Assembly: GCA_003169695.1 (NCBI GenBank)
Contig: PNAS01000068.1
Location: 1-58,767, forward strand
Direction: 5' to 3'
DNA length: 58,767 bases
From: Spartobacteria bacterium
Lineage (GTDB): Bacteria > Verrucomicrobiota > Verrucomicrobiia > Chthoniobacterales > UBA10450
The notes under the pieces were generated by a model. That model searched no databases and was not told where the DNA came from. It saw only the letters and a list, made by a program, of their open reading frames with translations. Below are positions 1-8,194 of this stretch, piece after piece; within the stretch, counting starts at the first letter, position 1, and each line of letters opens with the position of its first letter. Both the position numbers and the translations under genes were made by a program.

Positions 1-515
1 AGATAATCGTAGGCCGCCTTCTGACCCGTCACGAGCGAAGCCAGGATGGGCAGGCAGCGATGCAGATAGAAACGATAGGCCGGTCGTAGCGGTCCAGTCG
101 GCAACGAAAAATCGAGAACAAGCAACTGTCCGCTCGAGAGAAGAACGCGACTCATTTCACGCAGAGCAAGACTCCAATCCGCCATATTGCGCAACCCGAA
201 CGCCACCGTTACGCAGTCGAATGATTCGGATTCGAACGGCAACCGGAGTGCGTCCGCCAATATCGTTTTTCGAACGCCTTTGCGTTGTGCCACGCTCAAC
301 ATCTCCGGCGAGAAATCGGCTGCGGTAATCGTTGCCTCCGGCAGTCGATGTTGCATGGCGAGCGCGAGATCGCCGCTCCCAGTCGCCAGGTCGAGAACCT
401 GCCGCGGCCGCCATTCTTCGACGACTTTCGCCGCGCGCCTGCGCCACAAAACATCGGCGCCACCACTCAGCAGATGATTCGCGCGATCGTACCGGTCGGC
501 GATGCGCCCGAACAT
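1..515 (-). CDS. ubiE: Demethylmenaquinone methyltransferase MenG/UbiE, 3' end outside window
   Basis: SAM-dependent C-methyltransferase that completes menaquinone (or ubiquinone) synthesis at the membrane. Reading the minus strand from the ATG at 515 gives the family opening MFGRIADRYDRANHLLS, the SAM-binding VLDLATGSGDLAL, the acidic TAADFS strand, and the family signature FGLRN, then AYDYL just before the window edge. About 170 of roughly 235 residues are present. The frame is open upstream as far as the stop of the preceding gene at 609, with no ATG, so an alternative start giving an N-terminal extension is possible. It is the last visible gene of the sdh operon, which fits a menaquinone-reducing succinate dehydrogenase. 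Whether it acts on menaquinone or ubiquinone is inferred from context only. Confidence 0.9.
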   Translation of the reverse strand, partial: MFGRIADRYDRANHLLSGGADVLWRRRAAKVVEEWRPRQVLDLATGSGDLALAMQHRLPEATITAADFSPEMLSVAQRKGVRKTILADALRLPFESESFDCVTVAFGLRNMADWSLALREMSRVLLSSGQLLVLDFSLPTGPLRPAYRFYLHRCLPILASLVTGQKAAYDY

Positions 516-608
516 GGCGCGAACAGCGTCGGGATCCCGCGAAGTTTCGTTCGGAGAATTTGGATCCGGATTCAGAGAGCGGGCAATGTCGCGGCGCTTG
601 CCGCTCGA

Positions 609-1106
609 TTACTCCAGAGGTAGTTCGACGCGCTCTTCTTCGCGCGGGACAAGTTTGTTTTGCGTGATGATGCGCGCGCAAGTGTTCCACCGCAGCAATG
701 CATCGTCGTTCCCGGGTGGACGGACGGCCTCCGCTTTTTCGAACCAGCTCATGGCGTCACGAAAGCCATCGAACGCATAAAACTTCGAGCCGGGAGTGCC
801 TTGGGCGAGCTTCGCCTTGGCGCGGCGTTCCGCCAAAATGCCAGTATAATAAGCGCGCTCGTATTCGCCCTTCACGCGCGCCAGGAACTCTTTCGCCTGC
901 GGGTCACTGACCCCATAGCCTTTGCCGAAGCGATCGCTCACTGCGAGCAGAAGCGTGATCAACGCCTTCTGATTATCCGGGTCGGCTTTCAACACGTCGA
1001 GACAGATGCTCTCCGCTTCGGCAGGCTCATTGAGCAAGCGATAACGCTCGGCCTTTTCCAGCGCCGCTGGAATCGCTTCCGCCGAAAGTGGTTTCAGTTC
1101 AAACAT
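609..1106 (-). CDS. TPR-like hypothetical protein in sdh operon
   Basis: A 165-residue cytoplasmic protein without signal peptide or membrane segment. Residues ~12-60 read as a helical repeat (AIPAALEKAERYRLLNEPAEAESICLDVL broken by a DPDN turn), a tetratricopeptide-like hairpin, and a second helical pair lies at ~110-130 (GFRDAMSWFEKAEAVRP). Its ATG lies 8 bases after the sdhB stop, and its stop is followed directly by menG, so it is probably co-transcribed with the respiratory genes. Proteins of this kind accompany sdh genes in several soil phyla. A role as assembly or scaffolding factor is a guess from context. Confidence 0.75.
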   Translation of the reverse strand: MFELKPLSAEAIPAALEKAERYRLLNEPAEAESICLDVLKADPDNQKALITLLLAVSDRFGKGYGVSDPQAKEFLARVKGEYERAYYTGILAERRAKAKLAQGTPGSKFYAFDGFRDAMSWFEKAEAVRPPGNDDALLRWNTCARIITQNKLVPREEERVELPLE

Positions 1107-1114
1107 GGAAATCG

Positions 1115-1870
1115 TTAACGATCTCTCTTCAATTTTCTCCAGATCCAGCCAAGTGGATCATAATACTGATCGACCACGCGCTCCTTCAAAGGAATGATCG
1201 CGTTGTCCGTAATCTGAATGTTCTCCGGGCAAACCTTCGTGCAACATTTCGTAATGTTGCAGTAGCCGATCCCCTGTGCGGCCTTCAATTCCGGGATGCG
1301 GTTTTCGGTGTCGAGCGGATGCATCTCCAGCGCCGCGACGTAGATCAGAAAGCGCGGCCCGATAAACTCATCGTGCTTCCGATGATCGCGCAGAACGTGG
1401 CAGACATCCTGGCAAAGAAAACACTCGATGCATTTCCGGAATTCCTGCACGCGATCAATGTCTTCCTGTTGCATGCGCCAGGTACCATCCGCAACGTCGG
1501 GCGGGCGTGGTTTGAACTTCTTGATCTTTTTCTTCACGCGAAAATTCCACGAAACATCCGTGATCAGATCTTTGATAATTGGAAACGCCTTCATCGGCTG
1601 AACGGTAACCGGGGTTTCGAGCGACAGATCGCTCAGCCGCGTCATGCACATCAACTTCGGCATGCCGTTGATTTCCGCTGAACACGAGCCGCATTTGCCG
1701 GCCTTGCAGTTCCATCGACAGGCGAGGTCGGTCGCCTGCGTTGCCTGAATGTGATTGACCGCATCGAGTACGACCATCCCCTCGGAAACACCAGTCGCGT
1801 AATCGCGAAACTCGCCACCGCGTCCATCGCCCCGCCAGATTCGGAAGGTGGCATGTTTCTGCGCGTTCAT
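1115..1870 (-). CDS. sdhB: Succinate dehydrogenase/fumarate reductase iron-sulfur subunit
   Basis: Electron-transfer subunit of complex II, 251 residues, carrying electrons from the flavoprotein to the quinone. The N-terminal ferredoxin domain has the [2Fe-2S] cysteines at 51, 55, 60, 63 and 75 (CRWNCKAGKCGSC then LMC). The C-terminal domain shows CIECFLCQDVC and CCTKVCPE for the [4Fe-4S] and [3Fe-4S] clusters. The start ATG at 1870 overlaps the sdhA stop by four bases, indicating translational coupling. The gene order C-A-B and the single large membrane subunit match the mycobacterial Sdh1-like type. Confidence 0.95.
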   Translation of the reverse strand: MNAQKHATFRIWRGDGRGGEFRDYATGVSEGMVVLDAVNHIQATQATDLACRWNCKAGKCGSCSAEINGMPKLMCMTRLSDLSLETPVTVQPMKAFPIIKDLITDVSWNFRVKKKIKKFKPRPPDVADGTWRMQQEDIDRVQEFRKCIECFLCQDVCHVLRDHRKHDEFIGPRFLIYVAALEMHPLDTENRIPELKAAQGIGYCNITKCCTKVCPENIQITDNAIIPLKERVVDQYYDPLGWIWRKLKRDR

Positions 1871-3678
1871 TTCATTTCCTCAATGATCTGCTTCAAATAA
1901 TCCGGCATTTCTGGCAACGGCTCCAGCCGAACTTCCATCGTTCCGTCTTCCGCCTTTCGAATCATCGTGTTCACTTTCGCGAAGCGTTCGTCCTTCTCCG
2001 GATAATCTTCGCGAAATTGTGCGCCCCGACTTTCCTTTCGCTCCAGCGCCGCGCGCGTGATCGCCTCGGAAATCGTAAGCAGATTTTTGAGGTCCAGCGC
2101 GGTGTGCCAGCCTGGATTGAAATCCCGATTGCCCGTGACGCCGACCCGGCTGGCGCGTTCCCAAAATGCTTTCAAATGATCGAGTGCCGATCGCATTTCA
2201 CCCTCGTCACGCACGATACCGACATTATGTTGCATGGCTCCCTGCAAATCGCGCTGCACTGTGTACGGGTTCTCGCCCGCACTGTTCTCGAATGGTTCTA
2301 ATGCTTCCCGCGCGTACACGTCGATCTTGTCATTGTCGATTTTACCGTGTGGATTTTCCCGCGCGAATTTGGCCGCGAATTCGCCGGCGCGTTTTCCGAA
2401 GACAATGAGATCGGAGAGCGAATTGCCGCCAAGTCGGTTCGCGCCATTGATTCCTGCGGCGCACTCACCGGCGGCAAATAGTCCCGGCACGTCCGACATT
2501 TGCGTGTCGGCGTTCACATGGACGCCGCCCATGATGTAATGCGTCGTGGGCCCGACCTCCATCGGCTCCTTGGTGATATCGACATCGCCAAGCGCTTTGA
2601 ACTGGTGATACATGCTCGGCAGCTTGCGTTTGATGAGCTCTTCCGCGTTTGGAATTTTTTTCTTGATCCACGAGATGTCCAAATAGACGCCGCCGTGCGG
2701 AGTCCCCCGCCCTTCCTTGATTTCGCGCACGATGCAACGTGCGACGTGATCGCGCGTGAGTAATTCCGGTGGTCGCCGCGCGTTCTTGTCGCCCTGCGTA
2801 TAACGCCAGCCTTCTTCTTCATTATCGGCCGTCTGCGCTTTGTAATTGTCCGGAATGAAATCGAACATGAAACGTTTGCCATCGGCGTTCGTTAGGATTC
2901 CACCTTCCCCACGCACGCCTTCCGTCACGAGCATTCCCGAAACGCTCGGCGGCCAAACCATGCCGGTGGGATGAAATTGAATGAACTCCATGTCGATCAA
3001 AGCCGCGCCTGCGTGGTACGCGAGTGAATGCCCGTCGCCGGTGCAATCCCAGCTGTTGCTCGTGATCTTGTATGCTTTGCCGATCCCGCCGGTGGCGAGA
3101 ATGACTGCTTTGGCGCGAAAAACTCTGAACCGGCCGCGCTCGCGATCGTACCCGAATGCGCCGACAACACGCTCGCCATCCTTGAGCAGTGCCACAATGC
3201 AAATCTCCATGTGCACATCGATGCCTTGATGGACGCCGTGATCCTGCAATGTGCGAATCATTTCCAAGCCGGTGCGATCCCCGACGTGCGCAAGTCGCGG
3301 ATATTTGTGGCCGCCAAAATTTCTTTGCAGAATTCGTCCGTCCTTCGTGCGATCGAAGACTGCGCCCCACGCTTCGAGTTCGCGCACGCGATCGGGCGCT
3401 TCCTTTGCGTGCAGTTCCGCCATGCGCCACTGATTTACATATTGGCCGCCGCGCATCGTATCGGCGAAGTGGACTTTCCAATTGTCGCGATCATCCACAT
3501 TGGCAAGCGCAGCGGCGATCCCCCCTTCAGCCATGACCGTGTGCGCTTTGCCGAGCAGACATTTGCAAACCATCCCGACCGAAACGCCCGCGGCCGACGC
3601 TTCGATGGCCGCGCGTAATCCCGCGCCGCCGGAACCGATCACGAGCACATCGTGCTCGGTTGTTTGGTAATCGGACAT
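1867..3678 (-). CDS. sdhA: Succinate dehydrogenase/fumarate reductase flavoprotein subunit
   Basis: Catalytic 603-residue subunit that oxidises succinate to fumarate. The N-terminal dinucleotide-binding loop (VIGSGGAGLRAAIEA, ~15-28) and the covalent-FAD histidine in KAHTVMAEGGIAAAL (~45-58) are present, as are QFHPTGM and the active-site EGVRGEGGIL near residue 255. The C-terminal helical region ends in a typical acidic tail. Full family length. The ATG is 4 bases downstream of the sdhC stop, and the stop overlaps sdhB. It should sit on the cytoplasmic face bound to SdhB and the membrane subunit. Confidence 0.96.
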   Translation of the reverse strand: MSDYQTTEHDVLVIGSGGAGLRAAIEASAAGVSVGMVCKCLLGKAHTVMAEGGIAAALANVDDRDNWKVHFADTMRGGQYVNQWRMAELHAKEAPDRVRELEAWGAVFDRTKDGRILQRNFGGHKYPRLAHVGDRTGLEMIRTLQDHGVHQGIDVHMEICIVALLKDGERVVGAFGYDRERGRFRVFRAKAVILATGGIGKAYKITSNSWDCTGDGHSLAYHAGAALIDMEFIQFHPTGMVWPPSVSGMLVTEGVRGEGGILTNADGKRFMFDFIPDNYKAQTADNEEEGWRYTQGDKNARRPPELLTRDHVARCIVREIKEGRGTPHGGVYLDISWIKKKIPNAEELIKRKLPSMYHQFKALGDVDITKEPMEVGPTTHYIMGGVHVNADTQMSDVPGLFAAGECAAGINGANRLGGNSLSDLIVFGKRAGEFAAKFARENPHGKIDNDKIDVYAREALEPFENSAGENPYTVQRDLQGAMQHNVGIVRDEGEMRSALDHLKAFWERASRVGVTGNRDFNPGWHTALDLKNLLTISEAITRAALERKESRGAQFREDYPEKDERFAKVNTMIRKAEDGTMEVRLEPLPEMPDYLKQIIEEMK

Positions 3679-3682
3679 CGAC

Positions 3683-4486
3683 TCAGAACAGCCTCAGGTC
3701 GTGCCACACGCCGGTTGAGCAAAGACGGACATAGAGATCGGAGAATCCGACCCAGAACAAGCTCATCCAGGCCCAGAGCATGTGGCGGCGATTGAAACAG
3801 CTGACACAGCGATACGCATTGTAGCAACTCGGTGAGCGCGAAAGTTGATCGCGAAATCCGCCGATCAAGTGACGCAACGAATGGCAACCGAAGGTGTAGC
3901 CGCCGAGGAGCACGACGTTTATCGCCAGGACGATCGTGCCGATGCCGATGCCGAAAGAAGTCTTGCCTCCCGCTGGATCAGCGAACCACATCGCTTTCCA
4001 GACATCAACAGAGAGGATGACGATGAAGATGAGCGCGAGATAAAGGAAGTAGCGGTGCACGTTTTGCATGATCAAGGGAAAGGAGCGTTCGCCGAGATAC
4101 GTCTTGCGCGGTTCGCCTACCGCGCAAGCAGGCGGATCGGCCCAGAAACCTTTGTAATAGGCGCCGCGATAGTAATAACAGGTGAGACGAAAACCGCCGG
4201 GTGCCCACAGAATCAAAAGCGCCGGCGAAAACAAGAGCCACGCCGGCCACCACGCCGGTTTGGGGCCGAACCAACTGTGGGGTGAGCCGCCGAAAATCTC
4301 GGGCGAATAAAACGGCGACACGTAATTGCCGAAATAATAATGCGTTCCCTGAAACGCCGCCCACGTGGAATAAACCAGAAACGCGCCGAGACCAAGAAAG
4401 ACGAGCAACGGTTGTGTCCACCACGCGTCCGGGCGCATCGTTTGGCCGAACGTTCGCGGCGGGATTGTAACTTCTGCGTGAGCCAT
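3683..4486 (-). CDS. sdhC: Succinate dehydrogenase membrane anchor (Sdh1-type cytochrome b-like subunit)
   Basis: A 267-residue integral membrane protein with about five hydrophobic helices (for example LLVFLGLGAFLVYSTWAAF and YLALIFIVILSVDVW). The GTHYYFGNYVSPFYSP stretch after the first helix is characteristic of the large single anchor subunit found with mycobacterial Sdh1-like enzymes rather than the short SdhC/SdhD pair. Several histidines (NVHRYFLY, GCHSLRHL) could ligate haem or quinone. A GTG at 4498 extends the frame by four residues, but the ATG at 4486 (MAHAEV) is preferred. It heads the sdhCAB operon and predicts a menaquinone-linked complex; reaction direction cannot be read from sequence. 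Confidence 0.88.
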   Translation of the reverse strand: MAHAEVTIPPRTFGQTMRPDAWWTQPLLVFLGLGAFLVYSTWAAFQGTHYYFGNYVSPFYSPEIFGGSPHSWFGPKPAWWPAWLLFSPALLILWAPGGFRLTCYYYRGAYYKGFWADPPACAVGEPRKTYLGERSFPLIMQNVHRYFLYLALIFIVILSVDVWKAMWFADPAGGKTSFGIGIGTIVLAINVVLLGGYTFGCHSLRHLIGGFRDQLSRSPSCYNAYRCVSCFNRRHMLWAWMSLFWVGFSDLYVRLCSTGVWHDLRLF

Positions 4487-4609
4487 TGGTAAAAGCACTT
4501 CGGAGTCGCCGCTTAGATAGCGACGCGCTATCCGCTTTTCAAGAAAATCCCCGCATGTTCCGTAGCCGCGCTTCTGTGACGCGCGGGCACGCGGCCCATA
4601 GCGCCGTGG

Positions 4610-4927
4610 CTATTGGGGCTCGAAGCCAGCGAACATCGCCTCTGCTTCGGGAACCGTCTTCAGCGGCACGCAATCGCATGCCGCGAAGAATTTATCCCAC
4701 ATCGCCAGGACGCGCGGATTCTTGTGCGCCTCTTCGATCGCTTCGTGCGATTTCCATTCCGATACCTCGATGATCGTGCCGTCTTTCGCCCGCATCATAA
4801 CGGGCACGCGATCGGTCACGAGGCCTTCCTTGCGCAATGTCGGCACGCGATTGCGCACGAGTTCGAGAATCTCGGATTCCCGGCCGGGCTTCGGTCGATA
4901 CGCGACGATGCAAATAACGCCAGCCAT
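4610..4927 (-). CDS. Antibiotic-biosynthesis-monooxygenase (ABM) fold small protein
   Basis: A 105-residue dimeric alpha/beta-barrel-type protein. It starts with a beta strand (VICIVAYRPKPG), followed by a helix with a family-like spacing (SEILELVRNRVPTLRKEGL), then TIIEVSEWKSHEAIEEAHKNPRV, the pattern of ABM and related ferredoxin-like folds. Such proteins range from quinol monooxygenases to haem-degrading enzymes and uncharacterised stress proteins; no specific substrate can be assigned. It lies alone between sdhC (upstream, same strand) and a divergent YdeI-like gene. Confidence 0.75.
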   Translation of the reverse strand: MAGVICIVAYRPKPGRESEILELVRNRVPTLRKEGLVTDRVPVMMRAKDGTIIEVSEWKSHEAIEEAHKNPRVLAMWDKFFAACDCVPLKTVPEAEAMFAGFEPQ

Positions 4928-5025
4928 AGGGTTTGCAGTTTACATCTCCGGGGCTGGCGACTCGACAAAAAGTTTTGCGGACATGTAGCCCGCGTTTTAA
5001 CAAACGCACTGGCGAGTCATAACCT

Positions 5026-5832
5026 ATGGGCAACAAAGATCCTCGAGTCGACGCATATATTGCAAGATCGGCCGATTTCGCCAAGCCGATCCTGAAACAT
5101 CTTCGGAAAATAGTGCAGGCCGGCTGTCCGGAGGTGGAGGAGACGATCAAGTGGCAGTTTCCCCACTTCGATTACAAGGGCGTGATGTGCGGCATGGCTG
5201 CCTTCAAAGAGCATTGCGCGTTCGGATTTTGGAAAGAGGCGCTGATTTTCGACCGCGACAGAGCCGCGGAAAAGACAGCGATGGGGAGTTTCGGGTGCAT
5301 TAGGTCGCTGGCCGATCTGCCCGGCGAGAAGACGATGATCCAATATGTGAAAAAGGCGGCGGCTTCGAATGAAGCCGGGATCAAGGCGCCGGGGCGAACC
5401 CAGCCGAAAAAGCGAAAGCCCTTGGAGGTCCCCGACTACTTCAGCGCCGCCTTAAAGAAAAACGCGAGGGCACGGAGAACATTTGAGATATTCCCGCCGA
5501 GCAAACGGCGGGAATATCTCGAGTGGGTAACCGAGGCGAAGCGTAAGGAGACGCGAAACGAGAGATTGGCAAGATCGATCGAATGGCTCGCGGAGGGCAA
5601 ACCACGTCACTGGAAATATATCCGGCAAAGAAATAGGCCGGCTCACGCTGCCGACGTTCTAATCGACAAATGCCATGAAGGAGACCTGCTTAGCCTTTTT
5701 TCTCGTGCGTGCCTTGTTCACTGGTGGCCCTATTCAAACTTGGACGCGAAGTCGCCTGGCAAGCCGGAGCGATGCTGGCGCCGGCGATCCGGAAATTTAT
5801 CGAGCTTTGGCGGTGATCGATTTCTCGAGTGA
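5026..5832 (+). CDS. YdeI/OmpD-associated family protein with DUF1801 domain and unusual C-terminal tail
   Basis: The first ~195 residues are a typical YdeI-like protein: an N-terminal DUF1801 domain (ADFAKPILKHLRKIV, EETIKWQFPHFDYKG, GMAAFKEHCAFGFW) and a C-terminal helical region with the family motif FPPSKRREYLEWV, then the R-rich IEWLAEGKPRHWKY where family members usually end. The frame then continues for some 70 residues of arginine- and cysteine-rich sequence with no family counterpart, suggesting loss of the native stop by a small indel. Function is unknown; relatives have been linked to resistance to cationic peptides. A perfect 14-bp inverted repeat lies inside the conserved motif. 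Confidence 0.75.
   Translation: MGNKDPRVDAYIARSADFAKPILKHLRKIVQAGCPEVEETIKWQFPHFDYKGVMCGMAAFKEHCAFGFWKEALIFDRDRAAEKTAMGSFGCIRSLADLPGEKTMIQYVKKAAASNEAGIKAPGRTQPKKRKPLEVPDYFSAALKKNARARRTFEIFPPSKRREYLEWVTEAKRKETRNERLARSIEWLAEGKPRHWKYIRQRNRPAHAADVLIDKCHEGDLLSLFSRACLVHWWPYSNLDAKSPGKPERCWRRRSGNLSSFGGDRFLE
5485..5520. repeat. Perfect 14-bp inverted repeat inside the YdeI-like gene
   Basis: Bases 5485-5498 (GAGATATTCCCGCC) and 5507-5520 are exact reverse complements separated by an 8-base loop. The stem encodes the conserved EIFPP and RREYL parts of the YdeI motif, so it may partly reflect codon choice, but a perfect 14-bp stem in coding DNA is unusual. Confidence 0.8.
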
Positions 5833-6325
5833 CGAACACCCTCCGAACAACTCCGTAACCATTTATTACTAACCCTTCGACGCTTCGTTTCAGATCGGCG
5901 AACTAACCAGATCCGGAGGGCTTCACCGCCCTTTTGTCAGGTAACATTGCCGGGTTTGCTGTCTTAAAACGGTCGAGGTTTTTTGGGTCGCTGGCTCGAC
6001 CGCATCAATTTGACATTCAAACGACTTACGAAATTCAAGGGCGAATCAATCAATGTCGGGTATTTTTACAATTTCCACGTTCATGAGAATGTGCTCCGCA
6101 AAGAATTATACAATGTAAATCTTTTATAATAAGAATGTTACATGTTCATATCTCACGGACGGCATTCCGCATGCTCAATTCGCCTCGAACAAACAGCCAA
6201 GAAAAAGAAACCGGTGACGGAATAGCGCTGGTGCCTTTTTGCTTTGTAAATCAGCAGGGCGTTGCAGCGCTATCCGGAGGTCCAATGGCGGATGGGTGTG
6301 CATAGTGCGCCGGTATGATGCATGC
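5833..6325 (+). other. Intergenic AT-rich leader of the NRPS cassette
   Basis: Nearly 500 bases without a convincing gene. It has a small terminator-like hairpin at 5917-5935 and a distinctly AT-rich stretch at ~6040-6150. It contains a TATAAT at 6125-6130 and a TTGACA at 6010-6015, but neither has a good partner box at 16-18 bases. A GGAGG followed by ATG at 6285 opens only a six-codon frame ending before the adenylation gene; a leader peptide is possible but not supported. Confidence 0.5.
5917..5935 (+). terminator. Terminator-like hairpin after YdeI-like gene
   Basis: AGGGC (5917-5921) pairs with GCCCT (5928-5932) around a six-base loop and is followed by a short T run. It lies ~85 bases after the YdeI-like stop codon and would separate that gene from the NRPS cassette. 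The stem is short, so strength is uncertain. Confidence 0.45.
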
Positions 6326-8194
6326 ATGCTACCTGACAAAATCAAATTTGAGTCGGTCGCCGAGCTGGTGGCTTCCCAGGCAGCTGCCACGCCTGACGCG
6401 GTAGCTTTGACGTCTGCAACTCGCGTCTTGAGCTACAAGGAATTGGACGAGCGGGCGAGTGCGTTAGCGGATGTGCTGCGGGTGTTGGGCGTCGGACCTG
6501 ATGTCGTGATTGGATTGTGTGCGCCGCGTTCGCCGGGAATGGTGGTGGGTGCGCTGGGGATTCTGAAAGCGGGGGGAGCTTACCTGCCCTTGGATCCTAC
6601 TTATCCTGCGGCTCGACTGGCGTTCGTGTTAGATGACGGGCCAGTTCCGGTGGTGGTGACGGCACTCTCTGTAAAGGGCCAAGTGCCAACGGGCAACCAC
6701 CAAACGATTTTTCTGGATGATCTCGGGCGAGTGGTTCACTCCCGGCCTCTTCTGCACTCCGCTCGTGCAAAGGTTGCAGTAACACGGAAGAACCTGGCCT
6801 ATGTGATCTACACCTCCGGCTCGACCGGCCAACCAAAGGGTGTGGAGATCACGCACGAAAGCCTGTTGAACCTGGTGCACTGGCATCGGCACGCCTTCCC
6901 GGTAACGCCGGCCGATCGCGCGAGCCAAGTCGCCAAGGTTGGTTTTGACGCGGCGGTGTGGGAAATCTGGCCCTACTTGGCGAGCGGCGCCAGCCTGCAC
7001 ATGCCCGACGACGAAATGGTGAGCGATCCGGAATCTCTGCGCGATTGGCTCGTCGCGCAGGGTATCACGATCAGTTTCATTCCGACACCGATGGCGGAAC
7101 GCCTCTTGACCCTCCCGTGGCCATCCGGAATTGCTTTACGTACGATGCTCACGGGAGCAGATACTCTCCACTGCTACCCGCCGGTCGGACTCCCATTTCT
7201 GTTGGTCAACAACTACGGTCTGACGGAATGCGCCGTGGTGACCACATCAGGTCCGGTTTATCCAAACGTCTCAACGGATCGACTGCCGCCTATCGGTCGC
7301 GCAATCACTAACACACAGGTTTACATTTTGGACGAATCGGGCCGGCAAGTGTCGATGGGGACAACCGGTGAACTCCACGTCGGCGGTCTCGGGGTGGCAC
7401 GCGGGTATCGGAACCGGCCGAAGTTGACGGCAGTGAAGTTCATTCCGAATCCGTTCGGCGCCCAACCAGGTGAAAGGCTGTTCAAAACGGGGGACCTGGC
7501 CAAGTTTTTGCCCGACGGGCAGATCGCCTTCCTAGGGCACATGCACGATCGGATCAAGGTGCGCGGCTTCCGCGTCGAGCCGAATGAAGTGGCGGCGGCG
7601 CTCAATATGCATCCCCACATCGAGCAAAGCGTGGTCGTGGCCCGTGAGGTCACGCCGGGGGACACACGCTTGATCGGCTATTTCGTTCCCGTGCCACAAT
7701 CCCCGCTCACACTGCGTGAGCTGCGTAATTTCCTCAAGGCTCGCCTGCCTGATTTCATGGTGCCGGCAAAATTCGTAAGACTGGAAAAACTGCCCCTTAT
7801 CGCTAACGGAAAGATCGACCGAATGTCGCTGCCTCCGGCGGATGACATCAACACCCTCCGGGACAACGCTTGCGCCGCTACCAGGACGGATATGGAAAAG
7901 ACGGTGGCCACTATGTTGGCACCCCTTCTGGAACTGGATTACGTGGACGTGAGCGATAACTTTTTCTCACTCGGAGGGCATTCGCTCTTGGGAGCACAAC
8001 TCGTTGCCCGGGTGCGCGACACATTCGGAATTGAGATACCCCTGCGTGTCGTCTTCGAGGCCCCTAGCGTGGCCGAATTATCTGCTGAGATTGAACAGCT
8101 TCTCGTCGCCAAACGCGCAACGATAAGGGAAAGCGAGGCGCAGGACATCCCGGGCCCGACACCACAGACTGACTCTGGAATCGGCCCAAGGTGA
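6326..8194 (+). CDS. NRPS adenylation-thiolation didomain, predicted leucine-activating
   Basis: A 622-residue free-standing A-PCP protein. Adenylation core motifs are intact: YTSGSTGQPKG (A3, ~162), GFDAAVWEIW (A4, 206-215), NNYGLTE (A5, 295-301), FKTGDL (A7), DRIKVRGFR (A8) and NGKIDR (A10, Lys496). The ten pocket residues by alignment to GrsA are D208, A209, W212, F251, L275, G277, N296, V304, V305, K496, i.e. DAWFLGNVVK, which I recall as a classical leucine code. The carrier domain has FFSLGGHSLL with the phosphopantetheine serine at 553. The ATG at 6326 is preferred; the frame is open from 6239. Its TGA overlaps the P450 ATG, so the two are coupled. A-PCP plus P450 resembles NovH/NovI-type pairs that beta-hydroxylate a carrier-bound amino acid. 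Confidence 0.93.
   Translation: MLPDKIKFESVAELVASQAAATPDAVALTSATRVLSYKELDERASALADVLRVLGVGPDVVIGLCAPRSPGMVVGALGILKAGGAYLPLDPTYPAARLAFVLDDGPVPVVVTALSVKGQVPTGNHQTIFLDDLGRVVHSRPLLHSARAKVAVTRKNLAYVIYTSGSTGQPKGVEITHESLLNLVHWHRHAFPVTPADRASQVAKVGFDAAVWEIWPYLASGASLHMPDDEMVSDPESLRDWLVAQGITISFIPTPMAERLLTLPWPSGIALRTMLTGADTLHCYPPVGLPFLLVNNYGLTECAVVTTSGPVYPNVSTDRLPPIGRAITNTQVYILDESGRQVSMGTTGELHVGGLGVARGYRNRPKLTAVKFIPNPFGAQPGERLFKTGDLAKFLPDGQIAFLGHMHDRIKVRGFRVEPNEVAAALNMHPHIEQSVVVAREVTPGDTRLIGYFVPVPQSPLTLRELRNFLKARLPDFMVPAKFVRLEKLPLIANGKIDRMSLPPADDINTLRDNACAATRTDMEKTVATMLAPLLELDYVDVSDNFFSLGGHSLLGAQLVARVRDTFGIEIPLRVVFEAPSVAELSAEIEQLLVAKRATIRESEAQDIPGPTPQTDSGIGPR

Noticed and set aside
6010..6130. TTGACA (6010) and TATAAT (6125) as an NRPS promoter
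   Set aside because: They are more than 100 bases apart and neither has a suitable partner at 16-18 bases, so no promoter is called.
6285..6317. Short leader frames (MADGCA and MGVHSAPV) before the adenylation gene
   Set aside because: Only 6-8 codons, with one plausible ribosome-binding site; no attenuator hairpin or repeated regulatory codons follow.
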